DNA from: Bacillota bacterium
GTDB lineage: Bacteria > Bacillota > Negativicutes > DSM-13327
Direction: 5' to 3'
Length of the DNA stretch: 64,000 nucleotides
Assembly (NCBI GenBank): GCA_017889585.1
Contig: JAGFZX010000001.1
Location: 62,001 to 126,000, forward strand
Part shown: piece after piece, positions 8,039 to 15,823 of the stretch
How positions within the stretch are numbered: position 1 is the first letter of the stretch
Layout of the letters: every line of letters starts with the position of its first letter
The notes under the pieces: model-generated
What the model was told of the DNA's origin: nothing
Database searches by the model: none
The model's input: the letters and a program-made list of their open reading frames with translations, nothing else
Position numbers and translations under genes: made by a program

Positions 8039-8380
8039 TTGATCAAATATCGAGATAAAACATTCGTATGTGCATTAGACTTGGGCTTTGATTTAATCAA
8101 AGGCAAATGGAAAGCTGTAATTCTATGTCATCTTAGCCAAGGCCCCAAAAGATTTCTTGAACTACAGCGCATCACTCATGGCGTAAGTCAAAAAATACTC
8201 ACCGAAAGGCTTCGAGATTTGGAAGAAGATGGACTTATCGAGAGAATTATATCTCCTGAAATTCCACCAAAGGTAGAATATATCCTCACTGCAAAAGGCG
8301 AAGATCTTTGCCCTGCATTAGACTTAATCGAGAAATGGTCCAAGAAGAACTTTGTAGCTATTGATCATGATTTACTATAA
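8039..8380 (+). CDS. HxlR-family transcriptional regulator
   Basis: A 113-residue winged-helix regulator. The HxlR core is clear: CALDLGFDLIKGKWKAVIL near the N-terminus, then LQRITHGVSQKILTERLRDL as the recognition region and the wing IPPKVEYILTAKG. The conserved N-terminal Cys found in redox-sensing members is present in FVCALD. A TTG at 8039 is chosen because GGTGG lies 8 nt upstream; GTGs at 8027 and 8030 lie inside that site. It is divergent from the flavodoxin-fold gene and probably represses it through the palindrome at 7917-7946. Confidence 0.88.
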   Translation: MIKYRDKTFVCALDLGFDLIKGKWKAVILCHLSQGPKRFLELQRITHGVSQKILTERLRDLEEDGLIERIISPEIPPKVEYILTAKGEDLCPALDLIEKWSKKNFVAIDHDLL

Positions 8381-8474
8381 TTATATGCCAAAATTCGAAT
8401 TGTTAATCAAAGAATGATTGGATATAATTTAATGCCGTAATATTTACTGTTTTTCATATAGAGAGGGCGATAAT

Positions 8475-9269
8475 ATGAACTTTATAAAAGCAGATTTTCT
8501 AAAAATGCATCACATTAATGAAGACGACCTTATAAAAAATCAGATTAATTGGGAAACATTAACTAACTTATATCTTGATTTTAATAAATATAAAAATACA
8601 TACCTAACCCAAGCTGAATTTATTGCTAGTACACTGAGGGCACACGGCAAAATCCATTTTGTAAAATCTAGAGTCAAAGAGTCTGAACGTTTAATTGAAA
8701 AGATTATCCGAAAAACACCTGAACGAAAAAAAATCAAGGGTGATAACTTTCAATTTACAGTTGATAATTATAAGGAAGAAATAACCGATTTAATTGGAAT
8801 TAGAGCTATACATATTTTTAAAGAAGACTGGGAAGATATACATAGCTTTATTTCTAGCACTTGGAAAATAATTGAAATTACAGCTAATGTTAGAGACGGC
8901 GATGACACCCAAAGATTCGAAGAATTAAATATTAAACTCAATTCAAGAAAATCAGGTTATCGATCTGTCCACTATTTGATAGAATTTTTCCCTACAAGTC
9001 AAAAAGTAATCGCTGAGATTCAAGTCAGAACCATCTTCGAGGAAGGCTATGGTGAAATCGACCATCAGCTGCGCTATTCTCATAAAAAAATCCCAGGGAT
9101 ACTTGCTTCAAATCTCTTATTATTTAATCGCATCGCTGGCAGCTCAGATGAAATGGCTTCTTTTATAAATTTGCTCAATAACAATCTTACTGAAATAAAA
9201 AATGAATATGAAAAAATAATAACTCTCAAAGATGAGGAAATAAAAGAATTGAAAGAAAAACTGAAATAA
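8475..9269 (+). CDS. RelA/SpoT-domain protein, small alarmone synthetase-like
   Basis: A 264-residue protein with a single (p)ppGpp synthetase fold and no HD hydrolase, TGS or ACT domain. Motifs include DLIGIRAIHIF (about 104-114), KSGYRSVHYLIEF (about 159-171) with the G-Y-x-x-x-H substrate pocket, and AEIQVRTIFEEGYGEIDHQL (about 179-198). The last 35 residues are a Glu/Lys-rich coiled coil. It is longer than housekeeping RelQ/RelP enzymes and the N-terminal 60 residues are unlike them. The next gene starts 64 nt downstream without a terminator. It could be a stress alarmone synthetase or the enzyme of a two-gene toxin-antitoxin unit; the sequence does not decide. Confidence 0.85.
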   Translation: MNFIKADFLKMHHINEDDLIKNQINWETLTNLYLDFNKYKNTYLTQAEFIASTLRAHGKIHFVKSRVKESERLIEKIIRKTPERKKIKGDNFQFTVDNYKEEITDLIGIRAIHIFKEDWEDIHSFISSTWKIIEITANVRDGDDTQRFEELNIKLNSRKSGYRSVHYLIEFFPTSQKVIAEIQVRTIFEEGYGEIDHQLRYSHKKIPGILASNLLLFNRIAGSSDEMASFINLLNNNLTEIKNEYEKIITLKDEEIKELKEKLK

Positions 9270-9333
9270 TCTTTCAAGTATATTCCACTATTCCTTGGCA
9301 AAACTATAGTATCATTAAAAAGGGGGCTATACT

Positions 9334-9723
9334 TTGTCAGCAGTAGATAATCTAATAAAAGAACAATTTGTCCCGTTTCGGCAGAAAGTAATTGAGACTT
9401 TACGAACAAAGCATCCGCACATATTACCTATAGTAGATAGGGTTCTTTCAGGTAAGAAAAATAGAATTGGCCTTCAAGTCACTGAAAACGGGAATATTAT
9501 AGGCGAATTCACATTCCATCTAAATGGGATCAATATTGAAGAAACTAAGTCTGACAACTTGTCTCCCGAATTTAATCACCCCTTTTTAGGGATGATTAAA
9601 CCCTACATAGTGGTGGAAAAAAAGGCATTAGAAAGCATCATACAAGATGAAGCTTTTTCTCACGAACCTTTATCAACTTTCGGCAAGCACCTACCTAATA
9701 TAATTGTAAAATTTAAAAACTAA
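9334..9723 (+). CDS. Unknown 129-residue protein downstream of the RelA/SpoT-domain gene
   Basis: Not recognised. It begins with TTG preceded by AAAGGGGGC and has a helical N-terminus (about 1-40), then a probably beta-rich middle (RIGLQVTENGNIIGEFTFHL) and an amphipathic C-terminus ending IIVKFKN. There is no signal peptide or membrane helix, so it is cytoplasmic. It follows the alarmone-synthetase-like gene by 64 nt and is followed by a good terminator, so the two share a transcript end. An antitoxin or partner role is only a guess from position. Confidence 0.75.
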   Translation: MSAVDNLIKEQFVPFRQKVIETLRTKHPHILPIVDRVLSGKKNRIGLQVTENGNIIGEFTFHLNGINIEETKSDNLSPEFNHPFLGMIKPYIVVEKKALESIIQDEAFSHEPLSTFGKHLPNIIVKFKN

Positions 9724-9760
9724 ATCCAGATGTATTAAAAATCATTTATCATTAACATAC

Positions 9761-9800
9761 AAAAATCCTGCAAAGTTTATTTACTTCGCAGGATTTTTTC
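9761..9800 (+). terminator. Intrinsic terminator of the RelA/SpoT-domain operon
   Basis: AAAAATCCTGC pairs with GCAGGATTTTTT around a loop of about 16 nt, ending in a T6 run, 38 nt after the stop at 9723. Confidence 0.85.
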
Positions 9801-9920
9801 TCATTATTACTGCAACGGTTATTGTTCCCCCTTAACCACAGTGCTCGTCCTTTGTTAAAAGCCTAATAATACAATTAGGTTTGATATGATAATTTATAAC
9901 ATCCTGTTATAATAGATTAT

Positions 9921-10020
9921 ACAAAGAAAACTTAGCTTCAGCCAAGCCTCAGTGCAGGCTGAAACCTTAGTTGCCCTTACTTGGAATCAAGAAAGTGTAT
10001 ACTTTCTGATTCCGTAAAAA
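9921..10020 (+). repeat. Dispersed intergenic repeat, copy B
   Basis: The longest copy: the first hairpin (CTTagCTTcaGCCAAG) is followed by a GCAGGCTG insertion, TTAGTTGCCC, then GGAATCAAGAAAGT pairing with ACTTTCTGATTCC and a final GTAAAAAA. It lies in the probable leader of the QueG-like gene. A TATAAT hexamer at 9908-9913 just upstream may be that gene's -10. The rest of the 9801-10040 gap shows nothing else. Confidence 0.8.
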
Positions 10021-10040
10021 ATGTCAGGAGTGAGAATTAT

Positions 10041-10808
10041 ATGGAAAATTTTATACGTAAAACAATCATTGACTACATAAAGTATTACCCGGCCGATCGA
10101 CAAACATCAACTATATGGCAAGAACCTCTTATTGCCTTTGCTGCTGCCGACGATATTTTATTCGCCACCCTAAAACAGACTATAAGTCCAACCCATGCAT
10201 TGCCGACAGATTTGCTAAAAGACGCTCAAACTGTAATTACCTATTTCATCCCTTTTAGTAAGGATACGGTCATTAGTAACGCTAATGGACGAGAAACTTC
10301 TCGGGAGTGGGCTGTCGCATATATTGAAACTAACCAACTCATCCTCGATCTTAATATTCATATGGAGGTCCAATTGCGGCAACAAGGTCATTATGCCAGC
10401 ATCCTTCCTGCCACCCACAATTTTGATACAAAAAAACTGATTAGCGACTGGTCCCATCGTCATGTGGCTTTCATTGCAGGCTTGGGTAAGTTTGGGCTGA
10501 ACAACATGCTGATTACCAATAAAGGCTGTTGCGGTCGAGTAGGCAGTATTGCAACTACGCTAAAGCTACAACCTACACTACGATCGGATCGTGAAAATTG
10601 CTTGTATCATCACCAAGGTCGCTGCAAAAAATGTGTTGAACGATGTGTGAACGGTGCGCTTAAGGAGACTTCATTTGACCGCCACCTTTGCTATGACAGG
10701 TGTCTGCATAATGCAGTCATTTTTAATGAGTTGGGCTTGGCTGACGTCTGCGGGAAGTGCCTGGTAAACCTCCCTTGTTCTTTTATAAATCCGACAGGCA
10801 AGTATTAA
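10041..10808 (+). CDS. Epoxyqueuosine reductase-like Fe-S protein
   Basis: A 255-residue cytoplasmic protein related to the COG1600/QueG family. The N-terminal half resembles the corrinoid-binding core (FAAADDILFATL, FIAGLGKFGLNNM). The C-terminal part is cysteine-rich for two [4Fe-4S] clusters: CLYHHQGRCKKCVERCVNGA and later CYDRC, CGKCLVNLPC. It is shorter than true QueG and the catalytic Asp region is not obvious, so tRNA epoxyqueuosine reduction is not assured. ATG 10041 has AGGAG 10 nt upstream; a longer TTG-initiated reading from 9981 would translate the dispersed repeat and is rejected. The next operon has its own promoter. Confidence 0.78.
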   Translation: MENFIRKTIIDYIKYYPADRQTSTIWQEPLIAFAAADDILFATLKQTISPTHALPTDLLKDAQTVITYFIPFSKDTVISNANGRETSREWAVAYIETNQLILDLNIHMEVQLRQQGHYASILPATHNFDTKKLISDWSHRHVAFIAGLGKFGLNNMLITNKGCCGRVGSIATTLKLQPTLRSDRENCLYHHQGRCKKCVERCVNGALKETSFDRHLCYDRCLHNAVIFNELGLADVCGKCLVNLPCSFINPTGKY

Positions 10809-10855
10809 AAAGCCGACCAGTCGCCACGAATGTAGATTTTTTTTGAAAATTATGG

Positions 10856-10884
10856 TTGCATCAGTAGTTATCGTGATATAGAAT
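10856..10884 (+). promoter_or_regulatory. Sigma-A-type promoter of the ModA/NapH/NifB-like operon
   Basis: TTGCAT (10856-10861) and TAGAAT (10879-10884) are 17 nt apart, placing the start near 10891 and leaving a leader of about 60 nt. No terminator or clear operator was seen between 10809 and 10953. Confidence 0.5.
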
Positions 10885-10953
10885 AATCTTATGTATATAA
10901 AATGTTTTATTTATAATCATCTCGTAAACCTCCCTCGATGAAAGGAGCTAACT

Positions 10954-11811
10954 ATGGAAAATAAACAAGATGGAGTAAAGAGAAGAACGTTCCTCAAGGC
11001 TGCCATGGCTTCAATCGGTGCTGCAGCCCTGATGCCTGGTCTCATGTCTGCGGCACGTTTCCAGTCCGATTCGCTGCAAGTATGGTCCTGCGGAGGATTG
11101 TCCGACGCCTTCATGGAGGCTAACAACCTATATGAGCAGAGAAATGGCATCCAGATCAATTATACGGGGGCTTTCGCGGGTGCATTGGGAAAATCCCTTC
11201 TAGGTGGGGCCGTCACAGAGGTCTTCGCCGGACGAGTGTTGCAATTGGCTAAAAACCTAAGAGAAGCCAATAAAATGCTTTATTTCCGCCCCCTGTGTTT
11301 CACTGAGTACGTCTTGATCACCCCCCTTGGAAACCCTGGGGGAATCCAATCTGTTCAAGATCTGGCACGACCGGGGGTGCGTGTCATTCTGCCTCTAGGA
11401 GCCTCCCCTCCCGGCGGCGATGCAGTCATGGGCATTCTAAAAAAAGCGAACATCGAAAAGGCGGTTCTCACAAACACCATCGAGAAGGAAAGCTGTGTCA
11501 TCAAGATGATACCAAAAATCATAAGCGGTGAGGGGATGGCTTCTATCGTGGAAAGACGTCTGACACGTATGACTAGGTTTGCAGGGCAAGTGGAAGTGAT
11601 TCCTATCCCCGAGGTCCTGTTCCCACCCGGCCCGCTAACTTTTACCATCGGGGTGATGAAATATGCCAAGGATCGCGCCCTGGCCGATGACTATGTGAAC
11701 TTCATCTGTTCCGACGAGTCTCAGGCCATTTTCGAGCGGCATGGATTCATCCCTGCCGCCTCCGAAAAGGGTCGGACTTTGATCGAAAAGTTGGGGGTAA
11801 AAGATGTCTAA
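10954..11811 (+). CDS. Tat-exported substrate-binding protein, ModA-like
   Basis: A 285-residue exported binding protein. The N-terminus has a twin-arginine motif (KRRTFLKAAMA) and a hydrophobic stretch ending near Ala34, so it is probably exported folded. The body follows the molybdate/oxyanion-binding type II fold (FTEYVLITPLGNPGGIQSVQDL, GEGMASIVERR, VNFICSDESQAIFERHGFIP). No ABC permease or ATPase gene follows; its stop overlaps the start of a NapH-like ferredoxin gene, and a NifB-like gene comes next. The GC content is high (33 of 60 in one counted line), unlike flanking genes. The ligand is unknown; molybdate or tungstate is a guess from family and context. Confidence 0.82.
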   Translation: MENKQDGVKRRTFLKAAMASIGAAALMPGLMSAARFQSDSLQVWSCGGLSDAFMEANNLYEQRNGIQINYTGAFAGALGKSLLGGAVTEVFAGRVLQLAKNLREANKMLYFRPLCFTEYVLITPLGNPGGIQSVQDLARPGVRVILPLGASPPGGDAVMGILKKANIEKAVLTNTIEKESCVIKMIPKIISGEGMASIVERRLTRMTRFAGQVEVIPIPEVLFPPGPLTFTIGVMKYAKDRALADDYVNFICSDESQAIFERHGFIPAASEKGRTLIEKLGVKDV

Positions 11812-12616
11812 TCAACAAGAACTATCAAAATCAAGGGGTTTCCTTCTGCCGAAGGTTCGTAGAGTCATTCAAATGGCCATGCTGGCTGTTCTGGGGCAAT
11901 GGTCCTTTTACGGCATCTTTCGCTGTCCTTTTCTCGTTCCTTTCGTAAGTTGCGAGGTTTGCCCGGTCATCACCTGCTGGGGGCGGATCACCAGTTACTT
12001 CTGGGGTTTTTGGCTGTTCCTTCCTCTGTCTGTGATATTTGTCGGGCGAGCGTTTTGCGGTTGGCTTTGTCCCGGTGGTTTCGTCAATCAGATGATCGGC
12101 AAGATATCCTTTTCAAAGATGCGCGTTAGCAATCAATTTCTGAAGATTGCTCCGTTGGGAATGGTCCTTAGTCTAGCAGTCGTTCTGATTCTCTGGCTCG
12201 GTATTCACAATCCCCGATCTATGGTGCCAATCCGGGTCGGTGATTTTTGGAATTCGATTCAACTTTCCTTCGAGCACGCCTCCCTATCCTGGCTGGTCCG
12301 TACGTTTGTTGTTCTTGGATTGGTGGCAGCGGGATTGTTCATCACTAATCTGTGGTGCCGTTTTGCCTGTCCCACGGGTGGTTTGCTGGAAATTTTCAAG
12401 GGCATGGCCCTTTTCCGCGTTTTCAAGAACAGCGCCTGCAACGACTGCGATGCCTGTTTACGAATCTGCGAAATGGGAACCCGTCCCGATGAAGAGAATT
12501 GCACTAACTGTGGCGATTGTCTGAAAACCTGTCCTGTAGATGCAATCAAGTTCGGACGACAGGGGAAATCCGATGAGAGATACAATCAAATTCAAACGAA
12601 AGAGGAAATCCGATGA
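11804..12616 (+). CDS. NapH/NosR-type membrane ferredoxin
   Basis: A 270-residue inner-membrane iron-sulfur protein with four or five hydrophobic segments (about 20-40, 58-80, 108-132, 160-182). Membrane-proximal cysteine motifs AFCGWLCPGGFVNQ (about 84-97) and LWCRFACPTGG (about 184-194) are characteristic of NapH/YccM/NosR-like proteins. The C-terminal cytoplasmic domain carries CNDCDACLRICEMG and CTNCGDCLKTCPVDA for two [4Fe-4S] clusters. The family passes electrons between quinols and soluble or periplasmic partners. It starts inside the last codons of the binding-protein gene and ends inside the ATGA that starts the NifB-like gene, so the three are tightly coupled. Confidence 0.9.
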   Translation: MSNQQELSKSRGFLLPKVRRVIQMAMLAVLGQWSFYGIFRCPFLVPFVSCEVCPVITCWGRITSYFWGFWLFLPLSVIFVGRAFCGWLCPGGFVNQMIGKISFSKMRVSNQFLKIAPLGMVLSLAVVLILWLGIHNPRSMVPIRVGDFWNSIQLSFEHASLSWLVRTFVVLGLVAAGLFITNLWCRFACPTGGLLEIFKGMALFRVFKNSACNDCDACLRICEMGTRPDEENCTNCGDCLKTCPVDAIKFGRQGKSDERYNQIQTKEEIR

Positions 12617-13476
12617 GTGAACTCCAGGAACGAAGGGCCCTTGACGATCATCCCTGCTTCCATGGGAAAGCGAGTGCCCGCTGGGGACGGGTCCACCTAC
12701 CAGTGGCGCCCCACTGCAATATTCAATGCAACTTTTGCAACCGTCTTTATGACTGCGCCAACGAAAGCCGTCCCGGGGTGACTCGGCGCATCCTCGAACC
12801 CGCTGAAGCCCTGGCGGATCTGAATAGGCTTTTGAAACGGAGATCGGATATCGCCGTCGTAGGGATTGCCGGGCCGGGGGATCCCCTTTGCGACCCGGAC
12901 CGAACACTAGAAACGCTGCGCGCCGTACACTCCAGTCATCCTGATCTCCTGATCTGCGTTTCCACCAATGGCCTGAATCTACCCGGCCATATCGACGAAC
13001 TGGCTGACGCTGGGGTGACCCATGTCACGGTCACGGTCAACGCCATTCATCCCCATATTGGTCAACAGATTTACGCGACCGTCACGATGAATCATCAGAC
13101 CTATCAGGGTCTCGAAGCCGCCGATCTCCTCTTACGTCGTCAGGAGGAGGCCATTGTGGGCCTAAAGCGGAGAGGACTGATAGTCAAGATCAATACGGTC
13201 GTCCTGCCCGGCATCAATACAGATCACATCCCCGCAATCGCTGAAAGAGCAGCTGTATGGGGCGCCGATGCCATGAACTGTATGCCTCTGATCCCCGTTC
13301 ATGACACCCCTTTCGAGGATCTTGCGCCTCCCACGGAGATCGAGATGGCTCGCATCCGGAAATTAGCCTCTGTCCACATCCCGCAGATCTACCACTGCCG
13401 CAGATGCCGCGCAGATGCCGTCGGGCTCCTGTGTGCCAGTGAAGCTGAAGGATGCGTGCCTGCTCCATCCTGTTAG
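12613..13476 (+). CDS. nifB: NifB-type radical SAM protein (core domain only)
   Basis: A 287-residue radical SAM enzyme. The NifB signature is nearly complete: HPCFHGKA, HLPVAPHCNIQCNFCNR with the CxxxCxxC SAM cluster, YDCANESRPGVT, VVGIAGPGDPLCDP, CVSTNGLNLPG, VTVTVNA, INTVVLPGIN, NCMPLIPVHDTPF, and the C-terminal YHCRRCRADAVG. NifB builds the 8Fe-9S-carbide precursor of nitrogenase cofactors. The C-terminal NafY-like domain is absent, as in many archaeal and clostridial NifBs. No nifHDK or other nif gene is in the window. One counted line is 67 percent GC. It may serve a nitrogenase elsewhere or a nitrogenase-like enzyme; the partner genes suggest a Mo- or redox-linked module. Confidence 0.88.
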   Translation: MSELQERRALDDHPCFHGKASARWGRVHLPVAPHCNIQCNFCNRLYDCANESRPGVTRRILEPAEALADLNRLLKRRSDIAVVGIAGPGDPLCDPDRTLETLRAVHSSHPDLLICVSTNGLNLPGHIDELADAGVTHVTVTVNAIHPHIGQQIYATVTMNHQTYQGLEAADLLLRRQEEAIVGLKRRGLIVKINTVVLPGINTDHIPAIAERAAVWGADAMNCMPLIPVHDTPFEDLAPPTEIEMARIRKLASVHIPQIYHCRRCRADAVGLLCASEAEGCVPAPSC

Positions 13477-13579
13477 CTGTGCTCCTTCCCTCGTCATGAT
13501 AGCAGCAGAACCGCCTCAAAAAATTAGTCCTGCCCTACACTTCCTAGTTAAAATTCCGGATTAATTACATTTATAAAAT

Positions 13580-13615
13580 AAAACACTGTCATTTTAATAT
13601 GGCAGTGTTTTTGTT
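13580..13615. terminator. Bidirectional terminator between nifB-like and phosphoesterase genes
   Basis: AAACACTG and CAGTGTTT form the stem, with A and T runs on both flanks. It separates two convergent genes and can serve both. Confidence 0.8.
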
Positions 13616-13637
13616 TTATACTCTTCACAGTATACCT

Positions 13638-14798
13638 CTAGGCATGAGGAATAAATTTGATAGTAATGTCCACGATCTCAGAAATGGTTCCCAACCGAAT
13701 CGGCGGCCCCCAAGTACCAAATCCTGATGAAACGATTACCTGATATGGACCTCTTCTTAAGTATCCCCAATCAATTTTGAAGATCTTCTGTGTAAGCAAA
13801 TTAATTGGAAATATTTGCCCATGATGGGTATGGCCAGATAACTGAAGATCCACCCCCTGCAACGCTGCTTCTTCCAAACCAACTGGTTGATGGTCCATCA
13901 AAATGATTGGAAACTCCCGATTACAGCCCTGTAGAATTGTAGTCAGGTTTCGACGCGGAGTTCCAACTAGTTGTTCCCGGAACAAATCGTCACGTCCGAC
14001 TATGTATACATCATTAGGAAGTTTGATGTATTGATCTCGAAGCATATTAATCCCCGCTCGTTTCAAGCATGTTATCGCCTTTTCCGAATGACCATAAATA
14101 TATTCATGACTGCCTAATATCCCATAAATGCCCAAACGTGACCGAATACCACGTAATATTTCGGGCATTTCGTTTTCTACAAAAGCCCCTATATTTTCGT
14201 CAATTATATCCCCTGGCATTAAAATCAAATCTGGATCTAATTCGTTAATAATTTGAACCGCTCGTCTTAATCGATCTCTACCAACCAATATTCCTAGATG
14301 AAGATCCGAAATCAGGACAACATGAAGTTCTGTACAGTTATCCACACTCTTATTAATTGTTATATCATAACGGCGAATATTCGGAGTACAGGCGTTCCGA
14401 GCACCATAAGCCACAACCAGAATGGCGGCAGCCAGTATAGATAGACCAATACCGTTTGAATAGGAACTGATTCCACGAGGAAAAAAACCGATAAACGAGC
14501 TGACGATTGCTACTATATCATAAGCTAGCCAGAATAGACACAAGTAGAAGGCTAGTCCTAACCAATACGAACCAATCCAGATCATCCGATCGCTAAAATC
14601 GCCAGGGAAGCAGATAGCACCAAGCCTTCCAAGAAAATAAGATCCAGCCAAAAGAGAGAAAATAATCCAGTAGTAGTTAACCAATCCAGGAGCCACTTTA
14701 TCCCCAATCGATTGCCACAGTCGCAAACCGATATAGTAGTTGCCTATCCCAAATAAAATGATTAGCCCTGCTATAGTCAAGATGAACTTTGTTCGCAT
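13638..14798 (-). CDS. Membrane-anchored metallophosphoesterase, YkuE-like
   Basis: A 386-residue protein with four predicted N-terminal membrane segments (about residues 5-130) and a C-terminal calcineurin-like phosphoesterase domain (about 155-380). The dinuclear metal-binding motifs are present: ISDLHLG, LMPGDIID, GSHEY, ILMDHQP and SGHTHHGQ. The family includes YkuE-type enzymes, some acting on UDP-linked lipids; the substrate here is not known. The start has AAGGAGAG immediately upstream. It is monocistronic and convergent with the NifB-like operon. Confidence 0.9.
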   Translation of the reverse strand: MRTKFILTIAGLIILFGIGNYYIGLRLWQSIGDKVAPGLVNYYWIIFSLLAGSYFLGRLGAICFPGDFSDRMIWIGSYWLGLAFYLCLFWLAYDIVAIVSSFIGFFPRGISSYSNGIGLSILAAAILVVAYGARNACTPNIRRYDITINKSVDNCTELHVVLISDLHLGILVGRDRLRRAVQIINELDPDLILMPGDIIDENIGAFVENEMPEILRGIRSRLGIYGILGSHEYIYGHSEKAITCLKRAGINMLRDQYIKLPNDVYIVGRDDLFREQLVGTPRRNLTTILQGCNREFPIILMDHQPVGLEEAALQGVDLQLSGHTHHGQIFPINLLTQKIFKIDWGYLRRGPYQVIVSSGFGTWGPPIRLGTISEIVDITIKFIPHA

Positions 14799-14960
14799 TT
14801 TCTCTCCTTATTCATAGAATCATTTAGGAATCGGCACCTAAGAGAGAGCAGACGTAGACTTTACCAATGGCAACAAGCGTTTATGTATATAATCATCATG
14901 CTTATGGAAATAGTCTCTTTCTCCTATTGTAACAAAATATGTACATAATTATCCATCAAA

Positions 14961-14990
14961 CATAAGAAAAACGCTAGCGCGTCCTTTTTT
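14961..14990. repeat. Short module AAGAAAAACGCTA...GTCCTTT, copy 1
   Basis: Nearly the same 25-30 bases occur at 35171-35200 downstream of GACTCCGTAAG. The module therefore looks mobile or amplified, and related to the 3' end of the larger dispersed repeat (GATTCCGTAAGAAAA). Confidence 0.55.
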
Positions 14991-15063
14991 TGTCATTGCG
15001 AGTGTAGCGAAGCAATCGCTGGACAAGTAGGGGATTGCTTCCTCGTACCTCGTCACAATGACA
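14991..15063. repeat. Imperfect palindromic element of 73 bp
   Basis: The left arm (TGTCATTGCGAG, then GAAGCAATC) is mirrored by the right arm (GATTGCTTCCTCG, then CACAATGACA). This GTCATTGCGAG...GAAGCAATC...GATTGCTTC type of palindrome is a familiar non-coding repeat in many bacterial genomes. It is inserted between the short module and repeat copy C. Confidence 0.7.
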
Positions 15064-15068
15064 GCCAA

Positions 15069-15130
15069 AAACTTATACTTTCTGATTCCGTAAGAAAAGA
15101 CTTGGCTTATGCCAAGTCTTTGGTTTTTTT
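15069..15130 (+). repeat. Dispersed repeat, copy C (rearranged), acting as terminator
   Basis: The modules are in a different order: ACTTATACTTTCTGATTCCG comes first, followed by TAAGAAAAGACTTGGCTTATGCCAAGTC and a T run. The last hairpin (GACTTGGC/GCCAAGTC) with poly-T resembles an intrinsic terminator on plus; on minus it closes the gene ending at 15142. Confidence 0.7.
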
Positions 15131-15141
15131 AAATCTTTATC

Positions 15142-15579
15142 TTATATTTTAATATCAATTATCGCAGAAACACCTACGCCATTCACCCTAGAAAAATTCG
15201 TGGGATTTTTACTATCGATTGGAACCAGTGCCTTAACCCTAAATTGATTGCCGTTAAAACCGCTTTCAATTTGAATGATGGCTTCGGTTTTATCGACCAA
15301 CTCTTGAGAGCCTATTACCTGAGCGGCTCCTATGTAACCACCATTTCCAAAAGAAAGAATAGGTACTACCTTCGTAGCATAGTCACTCTCAGCCCCATGT
15401 TTAAAAGTCAACTGATTTATGAAGTTGTTAAGTGGTGTAGCAAATTTACTAATGAGTATCGACATGCCACCGACCTTAAAAATATCACCAAAACCAAAAG
15501 CCTGGGTAACGGGAACTGCGGTAACAGATAACAAGCAAACCAATAACATACCAACAATAAATTGTTTTTTCATTTGCAT
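15142..15579 (-). CDS. Exported protein of unknown function
   Basis: A 145-residue protein with a signal peptide (MQMKKQFIVGMLLVCLLSVT, cleavage likely after AVPVTQA). The mature part has a glycine-rich start (FGFGDIFKVGG), a basic middle (NQLTFKHGAESDY) and beta-rich segments ending AIIDIKI. No enzyme motif or lipobox is present. In a diderm it would be periplasmic or outer-membrane associated. AGGAGG lies 8 nt before the first ATG. A 4-fold 8-bp tandem repeat sits 60-91 nt upstream of the start. Confidence 0.8.
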   Translation of the reverse strand: MQMKKQFIVGMLLVCLLSVTAVPVTQAFGFGDIFKVGGMSILISKFATPLNNFINQLTFKHGAESDYATKVVPILSFGNGGYIGAAQVIGSQELVDKTEAIIQIESGFNGNQFRVKALVPIDSKNPTNFSRVNGVGVSAIIDIKI

Positions 15580-15638
15580 CTTCTTCTCCTCCTACAAAAT
15601 TAATTACGCTTACTATAGTTAGATTATATCCTAAGTAA

Positions 15639-15670
15639 TCCAATAGTCCAATAGTTCAATAGTCCAATAA
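15639..15670. repeat. Four tandem 8-bp units (TCCAATAG)
   Basis: TCCAATAG, TCCAATAG, TTCAATAG, TCCAATAA in direct succession. They lie 60-91 nt upstream of the exported-protein gene at 15142-15579, within its likely promoter region. Slipped-strand change in copy number would alter promoter spacing. Confidence 0.75.
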
Positions 15671-15823
15671 TAAAAGCGAAGCACCGTCGCCCTTCTAGCA
15701 TAATTTCAACTAAATTTAGCCATCTACGCTGGCTGTCAGAATAATTCCTTTCTCCACTAATTCTAGTAACTGCTCATACAGCCATACCACAGCTTTCTTA
15801 TTTACATCTTAAATTCTATATCA

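Larger units (their letters stand above)
14799..15141. other. Gene-free stretch built of repeats
   Basis: This 343-bp gap holds, from left to right, probable promoter sequence for the phosphoesterase, a short repeat-like module (14961-14990), a palindromic element (14991-15063) and a rearranged dispersed repeat that doubles as a terminator (15069-15130). No coding sequence was found. Confidence 0.7.

Noticed and set aside
9981-10040. N-terminal extension of the QueG-like protein starting at a TTG
   Set aside because: The extra 20 codons are the translated second hairpin of repeat copy B; ATG 10041 has a proper ribosome site.
12613-13476. MoaA- or PqqE-like radical SAM protein
   Set aside because: The HPCF, NESRPGVT and C-terminal HCRRCRADAVG motifs are specific to NifB.
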